The translations under genes were made by a program, and so were the position numbers. Shown piece after piece: positions 1 to 7,800 of a stretch of DNA of 35,958 bases. Location: positions 1 to 35,958 of the forward strand of contig NZ_AYYR01000004.1 of NCBI RefSeq assembly GCF_001435975.1, written 5' to 3'. Each line of letters starts with the position of its first letter. Position 1 is the first letter of the stretch. The notes under the pieces were generated by a model. That model did not search any database, was not told the origin of the DNA, and saw only the letters and a list, made by a program, of their open reading frames with translations. The DNA comes from Secundilactobacillus collinoides DSM 20515 = JCM 1123 (GTDB lineage Bacteria > Bacillota > Bacilli > Lactobacillales > Lactobacillaceae).

Positions 1-16
1 CTCCATGGCCTATTTG

Positions 17-22
17 TATAAT
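17..22 (+). promoter_or_regulatory. Possible -10 element upstream of the PanE-type gene
   Basis: A perfect TATAAT lies about 80 bases before the panE start. The matching -35 would fall at or beyond the window edge, so the promoter cannot be confirmed. Confidence 0.35.
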
Positions 23-101
23 TTGAACTTGTTGCACTTAGATTTTAAATCCGGGCACCTTTTTTATCTATCAAAATACAGATTTATAGGAGATCATACA
101 T

Positions 102-1094
102 ATGAAGTTTACAGTTGTTGGCGCAGGCGCCATGGGTTTACGTTACGGGTTGTTGTTACAGGATGCCGGAAACGAAGTCGACTTTATTGATGGTTGGGAG
201 AAAAACGTTGAGAAAATGCATGAACAAGGCGGCGTTTACGTCTCACGTGACCACGAAGACAAGCATTTAGTCCCCCTGAAGGTCTCTTACCCAGAGGATT
301 ACACAGGTAATCCAGACTGTTTCATCTTCTTCTTAAAACAGATGCAGTTGTCAGATATGTTGAAACGGTGTGCCCGCTTCTTCAAGCCAAACCAATACGC
401 GTTTACCTGCATGAACGGAATGGGGCACGTTGAAAAGTTGCTGCAGTACTTCAAACCAGAAAAGGTCATCGCTGGGACTGCCTTGGTCGCAACCGTGTTG
501 AACGGCGCCGGCGACGTTGACTTTATCGGCAAGCGCGGTGCTGGTTCAATGAAGCTCGCAAACTACACCGAAAAGCCAGATGAATTCACCCACAAACTCG
601 TTGAACAACTCGAAAAAGCCCAGTTCAACCCAGAGCTGACCACGAACTTCCGCGGTACTTTGATGGCAAAAGTCGTCTTCAATTCCGTTGTTAACACCCT
701 TTGCACCATGTTTGAAATGACCATGGGCGAATATGCCAACTACGAAGGTGCTGATGAGATGAGCCGCCAGTTGATCGATGAGGCCTACGACGTTTGCGAA
801 CGTGATGGTGTCCAAATGGTTACCACGCGGCAGGAAGAATTGGACAGCGTTAACTACGTTAGCAAGGTTGCTAACCCATTACACTACCCTTCTATGTATC
901 AAGATATGCACAACTACCGGCCAACTGAAGTCGACTACATCAACGGCTACCTGGTCAAGTTAGGCTTAAAGCACGGCTACAATGCTAAGACCCACGCATT
1001 CTTGACCCATGAAGTGCACTTAGCAGAACGCGGCAAGCAACGCGAATTAAAGAAGTTGCAGTCAGCCAAGGAAGCTGCCGTCGCTGAAGCCTAA
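102..1094 (+). CDS. panE: 2-dehydropantoate 2-reductase (ApbA/PanE family)
   Basis: A 330-residue NAD(P)H-dependent reductase, normally reducing ketopantoate to pantoate for pantothenate and CoA synthesis in the cytoplasm. The N-terminus has the Rossmann motif GAGAMGLRYG. The C-terminal half has AKVVFNSVVNTLC, holding the family's catalytic lysine, and YRPTEVDYINGY, with the conserved glutamate. The length is near the family norm of about 300 residues. The start is set by AGGAGA at 88-93, eight bases before the ATG. In lactic acid bacteria some PanE-like enzymes act as D-2-hydroxyacid dehydrogenases on branched-chain 2-keto acids. No other pantothenate gene is nearby, so that substrate is a real alternative. 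No terminator follows directly; the next 450 bases may be a structured RNA. Confidence 0.85.
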   Translation: MKFTVVGAGAMGLRYGLLLQDAGNEVDFIDGWEKNVEKMHEQGGVYVSRDHEDKHLVPLKVSYPEDYTGNPDCFIFFLKQMQLSDMLKRCARFFKPNQYAFTCMNGMGHVEKLLQYFKPEKVIAGTALVATVLNGAGDVDFIGKRGAGSMKLANYTEKPDEFTHKLVEQLEKAQFNPELTTNFRGTLMAKVVFNSVVNTLCTMFEMTMGEYANYEGADEMSRQLIDEAYDVCERDGVQMVTTRQEELDSVNYVSKVANPLHYPSMYQDMHNYRPTEVDYINGYLVKLGLKHGYNAKTHAFLTHEVHLAERGKQRELKKLQSAKEAAVAEA

Positions 1095-1104
1095 TTTTTA
1101 AAGT

Positions 1105-1500
1105 ACTACCCAGGTCGTCTGCGACCGTAACCAGGGTCGGAATGGTTAACACCACCGATTCGCCTAGCTTCGGTTAGGCTGGCACAGTTACGGCGGCAGT
1201 CGACCTGTTTCATGGCAGCGGTGCGCCGCATCGTTTCGCATTAACGGGTCAACCAGCCAGGTCATCAGGGCCATCCGCCCAACTCGATGATGACCGAAAC
1301 GCTGTTGCAACCACCTCTCGGACACCCGTACCAAACGCTACATATGGTTCTGAGACCGTGACCCGCGCGTCCGAACCCGATTGCGACCCGCTACCATGTT
1401 GCCAGCTTTCAGAAGTTTTGGTGCCACTGATTGTCAAGCCGTTGCCACTCCGCGGTTTTACCCAACCACCGACCCGCCAAAATTTCAACCAAGCTCGCAC
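1105..1500 (+). ncRNA. Candidate structured RNA between panE and the deformylase gene
   Basis: No convincing protein is encoded here, but complementary arms are dense. CAGGTCG (1111-1117) pairs with CGACCTG (1201-1207). CCGTAAC (1125-1131) pairs with GTTACGG (1187-1193). These enclose a hairpin 1135-1160 (GGTCGG and TGGT arms, TAAC loop) and a 7-bp hairpin 1162-1179 closed by a perfect C(TTCG)G tetraloop. Further downstream CGTTTCG (1232-1238) pairs with CGAAACG (1295-1301), and GGTCATCA (1260-1267) with TGATGACC (1288-1295). Several pairs are G-U only when read on the + strand, which favours that orientation. The signatures of RNase P RNA, tmRNA, SRP RNA and T-box leaders are absent. It could be a 3' UTR element, an independent sRNA, or chance in GC-rich DNA. 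Confidence 0.4.
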
Positions 1501-1530
1501 TTGCATGGGCAGCGTTTTCTCGGCTATAAT
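1501..1530 (+). promoter_or_regulatory. Promoter of the deformylase-like gene
   Basis: A perfect -10 TATAAT at 1525-1530 stands 18 bases after a weak -35 TTGCAT at 1501-1506. The GAGGAG ribosome binding site at 1548-1553 follows. The short 5' UTR implies that the upstream structured stretch is not needed for this transcript. Confidence 0.6.
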
Positions 1531-1560
1531 AGCGATATTATTAACACGAGGAGCGTAACC

Positions 1561-1971
1561 ATGATCAAACAAATTAACCACGATGAGGGTTTCCTGAAAC
1601 GTAAAGCCGTCAAAGCCACGCGCCAGGATGCTGAAGTAGTCGCCGACCTGATGGACACGTTACGGGCCAATCAGGAGCGGTGCGTCGGCATGGCCGCCAA
1701 CATGATTGGCGTCAACAAGCGCATCATCGCCGTTCAAATGGGCATCCTATCAGTGCCCATGATCAACCCAGAGATTACGAAAAAGTCCGACCCTTACACT
1801 GCTAAGGAAGGCTGTTTATCTCTTGTCGGTCAGCGGTCAGCCAAACGTTACGGGACGATCGAAGTGACATTTCTGGACCAAAAATTCCAGAAACACACCC
1901 AGACCTTCAGCGATTTTATCGCACAAACGATTCAACACGAAATTGACCACTGCAACGGCATTATCATTTAG
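1561..1971 (+). CDS. Short divergent peptide deformylase (PDF-like)
   Basis: A 136-residue protein of the peptide deformylase family, metal hydrolases that remove the N-formyl group from new proteins. The metal-binding residues are present: Cys85 in EGCLSL, and His126 and His130 in QHEIDH with catalytic Glu127. Motif 1 reads CVGMAANMIG, so the Gln expected after AA is Asn47. This is a feature of the divergent, shorter second PDF group of Gram-positive bacteria, whose activity is doubtful. An in-frame extension upstream to 1381 exists, but the ATG at 1561 follows GAGGAG (1548-1553) and a promoter, so 1561 is chosen. It is probably monocistronic, ending at a strong terminator at 2014-2062. Confidence 0.8.
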   Translation: MIKQINHDEGFLKRKAVKATRQDAEVVADLMDTLRANQERCVGMAANMIGVNKRIIAVQMGILSVPMINPEITKKSDPYTAKEGCLSLVGQRSAKRYGTIEVTFLDQKFQKHTQTFSDFIAQTIQHEIDHCNGIII

Positions 1972-2013
1972 TTTCAAACCGCTTGATCTACTATAAATAC
2001 CGCTTGATTTAAG

Positions 2014-2062
2014 AACCACCCCACCACTGTCGAGGTTGCTGACAGGACTGGGGTGGTTTTTG
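2014..2062 (+). terminator. Rho-independent terminator of the deformylase-like gene
   Basis: AACCACCCCA (2014-2023) pairs perfectly with TGGGGTGGTT (2049-2058), with an inner CTGTC/GACAG stem, followed by a T tract. Confidence 0.85.
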
Positions 2063-2700
2063 TGGATTATTTGTTGGTGTGTCTGGTGCTTGCAGCTCGC
2101 TGCGAATTAACTTGGTCCGGATGTTAACCACCGAAATACCGTCAATATCAGGCTCTAGAGAACCCGCTTCCAACTGCTTGCTAATCGATTTTGAACACAG
2201 TGGCGCTTATTTTCAAATATTTAAGAATAAATCATAGGTTATTTTAAGGTACGTTATGTAAAATGTGGCTTGTTGTTCTTGAAACCTGTGCCAATCCTTG
2301 TTTTGTAAAGGATTACAACAATTATTAGCCTAAGCACCGACATTAAAATACTTAACAAACACTTGTCTCATTTCGAGAATCGCGTATAATTAGCACCCTA
2401 CTCTTTTTTATGGTAAGCAAGGCTAAACTAACCACGCGTTGAGATGCCTTAATTTTAGAGCAATCAACAAGTAAATAAAGGTGACTTTTCAATAAACCGA
2501 CTCTAGCCAATTTTTGATGTGTAACGCGTGTTAAAGATTAGCGGAAATTACCTGGCATGCAAAAATTTGGCCCGGAACCGCGAGCAATCAAGGTGACGAA
2601 CCACATCTCAAAGCGCCGGCAACCCACAAAACGATTGCGAAAGTTTGAATTAATTTTTAAGTCTCATTTAAGAAGCCTTAAATAATTAATAAGGAATTTA
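2063..2700. other. Long intergenic stretch without a recognisable gene
   Basis: No complete coding sequence is seen in 640 bases. On the - strand an open frame 2206-2009 without a convincing start reads like the end of a winged-helix regulator (pieces KQLEAGSLEPDIDG and ISVVNIRTKLI). It runs into the deformylase terminator, so it is at best a remnant. A 7-bp hairpin (AATCCTT/AAGGATT) lies around 2296-2318. A strong + strand promoter lies at 2363-2390. The rest is AT-rich and featureless to me. Confidence 0.4.
2363..2390 (+). promoter_or_regulatory. Distal promoter about 390 bases upstream of the LCP gene
   Basis: TTGTCT (2363-2368), a 16-base spacer and a perfect TATAAT (2385-2390). It could give a long-leader LCP transcript or a small RNA. 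No terminator was found between it and the LCP gene. Confidence 0.45.
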
Positions 2701-2715
2701 TGATTCGCTGAATAC

Positions 2716-2756
2716 TGTCTTATTTTTGTCACATAACTGTCATTTTTCTATATAAT
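2716..2756 (+). promoter_or_regulatory. LCP gene promoter with three 11-bp-spaced TGTC repeats
   Basis: The -10 TATAAT lies at 2751-2756, with TTGTCA at 2726-2731 as a possible -35 at a long spacing of 19. TGTC occurs at 2716, 2727 and 2738, exactly 11 bp apart, two copies as ACTGTC. Face-of-helix direct repeats just upstream of a -10 are typical binding sites of OmpR/PhoB-family response regulators, for example the WalR-type TGTWAH-N5-TGTWAH. The regulator is not identified here. Confidence 0.55.
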
Positions 2757-2782
2757 ATTCCAGTAACTTGAAGGAGGACCCC

Positions 2783-4000
2783 ATGAATAAACAATTACCA
2801 CCACGCCATAGACAGCGCCGTCACCTATTTTCTCGAATCAGGACCATTGTCCTGTCAGCAATCATCGTGTTGCTTTTAGGTGCCGGGGCTAGTGCTGCTT
2901 ACGTCTACTACACTGCGAAAGGCAGCCTATCGGGCTCCTACTCGGCTGTAAAGAATAGTAACAAAACAGCCATCACTGCTAACAAGCCGATCAGCGTCCT
3001 CCTCATGGGAACCGATACTGGCGCGTATGGCCGGACTTATAAGGGCCGAACCGATACGATGATTGTCGTTACCATTAATCCAAAAACTAAGAAGACCACC
3101 ATGGTCAGCATTCCGCGGGATACCGTAGCGAAGATCTATTCCGCTTCAGGAAAATCTGAAGGGGTTCAAAAGATCAACGCAGCGTACACCCTTGCCGGTG
3201 CTGGCGGGGCCATCAAGACCGTTGAAAAATTAACAAACGTTCCAATCAACTACTACGTCACCATGAACATGGGCGGCTTAAAGAAGATCGTCAACGCCAT
3301 TGGCGGAATCACCGTCAAAGCCACCTTCTCATGGACCGATTCCGCAACTCATAGTTCCTTTACTAAAGGTACCCACCACGTCAATGGGACAAAGGCATTA
3401 GCCTTCGCTCGAATGCGTGATGAAGATCCTCAGGGTGACTACGGTCGACAAAAGCGGCAACAACAGGTCATCACGGCAATCATTAAAAAGGTCATGAATA
3501 CCAAATCCGTTTCGACCTACCATAAACTCTTGTCGCTGGTCTCAAGCAATATGAAGACCGACCTCTCCTTTGATAACATGCTTGAACTTGCCAAGGATGA
3601 TCGCCAAGCTGGGCAAACAGTGAAGAAGACCACCCTGCAAGGTACCGGCGTTTACATCGAAGAATCCTCTTACCAAGTGCCAACTACAAAAGAGTTGAAC
3701 CGCGTTTCGAAGATGTTACGTAAATCGTTAGGACTCTCCGCAAAGACGGTCAGCAATTACAATACTAAAGAAAACAAACTAAACGTTGCGGCTGGGTTTG
3801 ACTTCTCGGATGGGAACAACCCGACTTACACCCTCTATGATTCGTCTGGTTCCACGACAACGGACGGTACGACCACTACGGCTGCCGGAAGCTCAACGAC
3901 TGGAACAACTGGAACGACCGGTGATACGACCGGCGGCACCACCGGCGGCACCACGACCACTGGCGGATACGGTGGCGGTGGTACGCAAGGCGGTTACTAA
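2783..4000 (+). CDS. LytR-CpsA-Psr family cell-wall glycopolymer transferase
   Basis: A 405-residue LCP protein. The family transfers glycopolymers (wall teichoic acid, capsule) from undecaprenyl carriers to peptidoglycan outside the membrane. A basic cytoplasmic tail precedes one membrane segment at about residues 20-42. The LCP core begins at VLLMGTDTG (Asp78), with Arg84, Arg89 and Asp91, then VSIPRDT (Arg112-Asp113), a KINAAYTLAG motif, and FARMRDEDPQGDYGRQKRQ. The last 50 residues are a Gly/Thr-rich low-complexity tail that may reach into the wall. The start is the ATG after AAGGAGG (2771-2777); an in-frame TTG at 2768 has no such site. The gene converges on the polysaccharide operon, suggesting that it anchors that polymer. 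This is inference from position and family. Confidence 0.88.
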   Translation: MNKQLPPRHRQRRHLFSRIRTIVLSAIIVLLLGAGASAAYVYYTAKGSLSGSYSAVKNSNKTAITANKPISVLLMGTDTGAYGRTYKGRTDTMIVVTINPKTKKTTMVSIPRDTVAKIYSASGKSEGVQKINAAYTLAGAGGAIKTVEKLTNVPINYYVTMNMGGLKKIVNAIGGITVKATFSWTDSATHSSFTKGTHHVNGTKALAFARMRDEDPQGDYGRQKRQQQVITAIIKKVMNTKSVSTYHKLLSLVSSNMKTDLSFDNMLELAKDDRQAGQTVKKTTLQGTGVYIEESSYQVPTTKELNRVSKMLRKSLGLSAKTVSNYNTKENKLNVAAGFDFSDGNNPTYTLYDSSGSTTTDGTTTTAAGSSTTGTTGTTGDTTGGTTGGTTTTGGYGGGGTQGGY

Positions 4001-4007
4001 AATAACT

Positions 4008-4048
4008 AAAAAACTGACTCAGCACATCACGTGCGGGTCAGTTTTTTT
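4008..4048. terminator. Bidirectional terminator shared by the LCP gene and the polysaccharide operon
   Basis: ACTGACTC and GGGTCAGT arms with an inner GCAC/GTGC stem are flanked by A5 on the left and T7 on the right, so the element can act in both directions. The stop codon of the flippase gene (4038-4040, - strand) lies inside the hairpin. Confidence 0.85.
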
Positions 4049-5573
4049 GTCTGCTCAAACTGTGACGACACCGGTCAAGCATCCGTTTAAAGTAGACGTT
4101 GTTTCTAAATATAATCAGAAAGCCAATGACGAGAACCGCGAGAATGCCAGTTGCGCCGGCTGCATTTTGCAGCCACATGGTTTTCACCGGAAAATAGTGC
4201 AGATTTAAGCTGTACAGCCCCGAAGCCAGCAGGAAGAGGCCCAGAAACGGCAGGTTAAACCGCGCGTATTTACCAAGTGTCATGCCTGGAATAACGTGGT
4301 TGAAGATTGTCCAAGGTTCGTACCACAATACGATGAGAATCGTCGATAAAATCGTGCCCAGGAGCACCCCGGCAATTCCCCATTTGAATACCACCAAAAA
4401 GAGCAGTGACAAGCCCAAATTGACAATGGCCTCAACAACCGCCTTCCACCGCTGAACCCACTGCAGGCCAAACGAATCGGCGAACATCCACGACGGCACC
4501 CGAATCAGATTCAGCCAGAGGTTCGTCGCCACTAGCCAGGTCAAGAGCGGTGCAAACACGTTGCTGGCCCCGACCCATAGTAAGACAAAGGGTGAGATCC
4601 AGCCGTAAAACGCACAAAAAATAACTCCCGCCAATGTATAGATAATAAAGCTCAGTTCCAGAAAAATTGCCTTGAGATGCTGGCGGTCGCTTGTGACACC
4701 GAGCTGGCCGATACTTGGCGTCACAGCTGTCGATACTGTTTGCATGAGGTTGGTCAGGGCGGTGGTCAACACCGTATAATTCGAATACATACCGACCGTC
4801 ACCAGGTTGGTGAACATCGCCAACAATATATTGTCCGAACTCACCACAACGATACCGCCGATTTTATTTGAGACCCCGCCGATACCGTTTTGCCACAGTG
4901 TCCGTTTTTGCTGATTATCGATGACGTAATGTGCCTCCCGAAAGACCCGTGTATACCGGCGTTTTGCAATCCCGGTGATAATCAAATTGGTCAGCACCGT
5001 GCCGGCCACTTGAATGACCATGTACCCCACCGGGTCATGGGTGATCACGATAAAAACAATCTGGGCTGCATCAACCAGCATCAGGATGCCCGATGACACG
5101 CCGTTAACGATGTAACTATTCTGATCTGCAATCAGCAGTGACCGCTTATAAGCATTAAGATACCCAACGACCGCGTTGATCACATACAGCACGAAAATCA
5201 CATACGTGCCCTTCAGGCTGACGCGCCCGCCAAGAATCTGTGGAATAAACGGCAGGAGTACCACCCCGATCAGTGCAATCACCGCCGCGATGACCCGATA
5301 AATTTGACGATAGAGGTGCAGAACGCCGCGGATCGCAGGATAATCGTTTCCTCTCAAAGGCCGGTACAGAAGGTAAACAAACACCGTGTCCAATCCCAGA
5401 TCCGCAATCGATATCAGCGACATCACGCTGGCGTACACGCTGTTCAGGCCGAGATATTCGCGGCCAATATCGTGCACAAAAAACACCCGCACAATCATTG
5501 ATAGTAGTAATTGCAGCATGTAGGCGCCGGTGGAAAAGAACACATTTTTAACTGTTTTTTGCGACCTTGTCAT
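4038..5573 (-). CDS. Polysaccharide flippase (Wzx/RfbX-type, MOP superfamily)
   Basis: A 511-residue integral membrane protein with about 12-14 hydrophobic segments along its length. Its N-terminus has the pattern common in Gram-positive Wzx proteins (VKNVFFSTGAYMLQLLLS, then HDIGREYLGLNSVYASV and ISIADLGLD). Wzx proteins move lipid-linked oligosaccharide repeat units across the membrane for polymerisation. The start has GGAGGG nine bases upstream. It is the last gene of the operon, 18 bases after the Wzy gene. Its stop codon lies in the terminator hairpin. The family call is from topology and motifs; the carried sugar is unknown. Confidence 0.85.
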   Translation of the reverse strand: MTRSQKTVKNVFFSTGAYMLQLLLSMIVRVFFVHDIGREYLGLNSVYASVMSLISIADLGLDTVFVYLLYRPLRGNDYPAIRGVLHLYRQIYRVIAAVIALIGVVLLPFIPQILGGRVSLKGTYVIFVLYVINAVVGYLNAYKRSLLIADQNSYIVNGVSSGILMLVDAAQIVFIVITHDPVGYMVIQVAGTVLTNLIITGIAKRRYTRVFREAHYVIDNQQKRTLWQNGIGGVSNKIGGIVVVSSDNILLAMFTNLVTVGMYSNYTVLTTALTNLMQTVSTAVTPSIGQLGVTSDRQHLKAIFLELSFIIYTLAGVIFCAFYGWISPFVLLWVGASNVFAPLLTWLVATNLWLNLIRVPSWMFADSFGLQWVQRWKAVVEAIVNLGLSLLFLVVFKWGIAGVLLGTILSTILIVLWYEPWTIFNHVIPGMTLGKYARFNLPFLGLFLLASGLYSLNLHYFPVKTMWLQNAAGATGILAVLVIGFLIIFRNNVYFKRMLDRCRHSLSRQKN

Positions 5574-5591
5574 TCTACACGTCCCTCCGCA

Positions 5592-6821
5592 TTAAAATGG
5601 GCCGTAACCCGCCAATGGGAAAAGCCAGTGAATCGTTGTGAACGTCATGTGGAGGAAACTGATGTTATAGATGAGCCCCGCCCCGCAAACACCGCAGAGC
5701 AGCACAACGTTGAGCCACTTGACCGTTTGACTGGTACGGACATGGTCCGCCGTCATCACCGCAACACCTAAAAGTCCAATTATCGGCAGTACCGTCATAT
5801 AGCGAATTGCAATGTTGACGACCAGCAGACTGACAATGATAAAGCCAAGGTACGTCAGCAAGAGTGTCCGTAACGTCCGCATAGTCGGCGTCGTCAGTGC
5901 GTCCCGCCGCCCAAGGCACATGAGTTGAAGCGCCCCTGCCAGCATAATGATGAGCCCCTCACCCAGATGCAACAAACGCTGCGGCGAGGTCACATAACTG
6001 AACGCACCCGTTTGATAGCTCGTAAACCGAGTCACCAACATGGCAATATAACTGTAGTGCGCCTGAAAAATGACAAAATAGCCAAGCAGCCCGATCAACG
6101 CAGCTGCCCAGATACCCTTAACCCAAACTTTGCCAGGTCTCATAAAAGTCGTCAGCAGTGTGGGCACCACGATAATCAAAGCGCCCGGGTGAATCAAAAC
6201 GGGCACCAGCAGCCAGAGTTGCGCAAGCCAGAAGTGGCGACTCTTAGGTACTAAATAAATTTGAACAACAATGAGCAATGCCAAACTGCACGCCATGGTA
6301 AACCGCATACTGCTGACCAGTTCAAGGAAGCTGATCCAAAGCAGACTGGCAATGGTCGTTAACAGAGTAATTGTCGGCTGCAAGTGCATCACGGCCCCGA
6401 AACGCTGAACCGTATACATAATGGCCGCGTAGGTCACCCCAGCGACAACAAATGGCAGCACGTCATTTTGAAAATGGCGCGCCGTCACGTACATCATTGC
6501 CGTAAAGAGTGGGTAATTCAGGTAATCCTGCGCCCACAACCGCAACCAATGATACAGGTTACCAAGCGGCACCGTCTGCATACTGGCAACAACGGCAAAC
6601 AGCCGCGTTGCATCATCCGTAGACAGCGGCATGTACGACAGCGCCGGTAGTGCAAGCGAAAAACCGCCAATCAGGGACAGACTGATAGCCGGCCGTTGAA
6701 TCAGCCAAAACAGCCAAAAAACAACGATCAGCGACAACACGGGTGAGATCAAGTAACAGGCCACCGCAAACAAAATGGCCGTCCAAGTCTGAATTGTGGT
6801 CATCATACGCGTCTCATCCAT
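5592..6821 (-). CDS. Polysaccharide polymerase, EpsG/Wzy-like membrane protein
   Basis: A 409-residue protein with around ten membrane segments, resembling the EpsG family of Wzy-type polymerases, which join lipid-linked repeat units on the outer face of the membrane. An early loop carries LSTDDATRLFAVVAS, similar to the short polar loop motif of EpsG proteins, followed by LYHWLRLWAQDYLNYPLF. An in-frame TTG at 6842 has no ribosome site, while the ATG at 6821 follows AAAGGAGA, so the shorter form is chosen. It overlaps the end of the preceding glycosyltransferase by 8 bases. Wzy proteins are poorly conserved, so the role rests on topology plus its place between the transferases and the flippase. 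Confidence 0.75.
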   Translation of the reverse strand: MDETRMMTTIQTWTAILFAVACYLISPVLSLIVVFWLFWLIQRPAISLSLIGGFSLALPALSYMPLSTDDATRLFAVVASMQTVPLGNLYHWLRLWAQDYLNYPLFTAMMYVTARHFQNDVLPFVVAGVTYAAIMYTVQRFGAVMHLQPTITLLTTIASLLWISFLELVSSMRFTMACSLALLIVVQIYLVPKSRHFWLAQLWLLVPVLIHPGALIIVVPTLLTTFMRPGKVWVKGIWAAALIGLLGYFVIFQAHYSYIAMLVTRFTSYQTGAFSYVTSPQRLLHLGEGLIIMLAGALQLMCLGRRDALTTPTMRTLRTLLLTYLGFIIVSLLVVNIAIRYMTVLPIIGLLGVAVMTADHVRTSQTVKWLNVVLLCGVCGAGLIYNISFLHMTFTTIHWLFPLAGYGPF

Positions 6822-7800
6822 TGTCTGTCTCCTTTCGAGCAATCCACCGACTGTTCCAATAATAAAATAGGGTCTTCATTTTAAGGTAACGCGTGGGAAA
6901 CGTCCGCCCTTTATCAAGCAGGTCGAACCGCTTATACTCGGTTAAAATTTGACGTGCCACCCGACCGGATCTCAAGCTGCGCCGATTAACCGATGCCAGC
7001 CACAAGACACTGATCAGACTGCGCCGCCAATTTGCTGACAAGCGTTTGCCGTCCGTGGCCATTTGTGTCAGAGACTGCTGCACCAGTTCCAGGCCGGTCA
7101 ATTTATCTGTAACCGACTGTACAGTATACGCGTGCGTGATGCTTTCAGGGCGCTGCACATACGCGTATAAAACCTGGTTGATGTAAATGGTATCCAGCTG
7201 GTGACGTGCCATTAGTTCAAAAACAAACGGCATGTCTTCATACTGCATGTCCCGGAAGGCCAAGTTCGAGATCAGCGCATGCCGAATGATTTTGGTTGGC
7301 AAGTAACCCGCAACTGGTTCATCATCCCGCGTTAAGATGGCGTCCACCAGTTCGTCGTTTGTCAGGGCGTCAATCGCATGCCCAGCTCGATGGAGCACAT
7401 GGGTGGATAACTGGGTACCGTCCTCGGCAACCTTCGCGTAACCAAAGCAGAGCATGTCTGGTTTAAAACGCGTCAAAGCTGCCATCAGTGACGATGCAGC
7501 GTCCGGTAACAAGTAGTCGTCTCCGTCCATGAAGGTGATGTAGGCCGCCGTGGCTAACTGATTGCCAAAATTTCGAGCCGATGAAAGGCCGCCATTTGAT
7601 TTGTGGTAATTCGTCAGGTTGGTGTACTTGGCGCTCAACTGATCGGCAATTTGCTGGGTTCCATCCGTTGAACCGTCATTGATGATGAGAATCTCAACGG
7701 CATCATTATTCAGACAGACGCCTAAACTGTCCACCGCCCGCGAAAGAGCGCCAGCAATGTTATAAGCCGCGATGACAATCGTAAGTTGCTTATTTTTCAT
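6814..7800 (-). CDS. GT2-family glycosyltransferase
   Basis: A 328-residue GT-A fold glycosyltransferase. The nucleotide-sugar site is read as LTIVIAAYNIAG, then LIINDGSTDGTQQIA, then the DXD-containing FMDGDDYLLP. The C-terminal third is basic and may sit on the membrane. The enzyme should add one sugar to the lipid-linked repeat unit on the cytoplasmic face; donor and linkage cannot be read from sequence. The ATG at 7800 lies ten bases after GGAG, while the in-frame GTG at 7804-7806 is too close, so ATG is preferred. It overlaps the Stealth gene by 11 bases, consistent with translational coupling. Confidence 0.85.
   Translation of the reverse strand: MKNKQLTIVIAAYNIAGALSRAVDSLGVCLNNDAVEILIINDGSTDGTQQIADQLSAKYTNLTNYHKSNGGLSSARNFGNQLATAAYITFMDGDDYLLPDAASSLMAALTRFKPDMLCFGYAKVAEDGTQLSTHVLHRAGHAIDALTNDELVDAILTRDDEPVAGYLPTKIIRHALISNLAFRDMQYEDMPFVFELMARHQLDTIYINQVLYAYVQRPESITHAYTVQSVTDKLTGLELVQQSLTQMATDGKRLSANWRRSLISVLWLASVNRRSLRSGRVARQILTEYKRFDLLDKGRTFPTRYLKMKTLFYYWNSRWIARKETDNG

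Noticed and set aside
1105-1500. RNase P RNA, tmRNA, SRP RNA or T-box
   Set aside because: None of the diagnostic motifs (GAGGAAAGTCC, a tRNA-like CCACCA end, GGTCAGGTCCGGAAGG, or AGGGTGGNACCGCG) is present on either strand.
1249-1581. 110-codon open frame on the - strand over the panE-deformylase gap
   Set aside because: No ribosome site, no family resemblance, Ser/Gly/Trp-biased composition, and it overlaps the deformylase promoter and start.
3786-4208. 140-codon open frame overlapping the end of the LCP gene
   Set aside because: A shadow of the Gly/Thr-rich LCP tail in another frame; it runs through the terminator and into the flippase gene.
5304-6650. + strand open frames rich in Gln, His and Arg within the polysaccharide operon
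   Set aside because: Antisense shadows of the Wzx and Wzy genes; composition follows from complementing membrane-protein codons.
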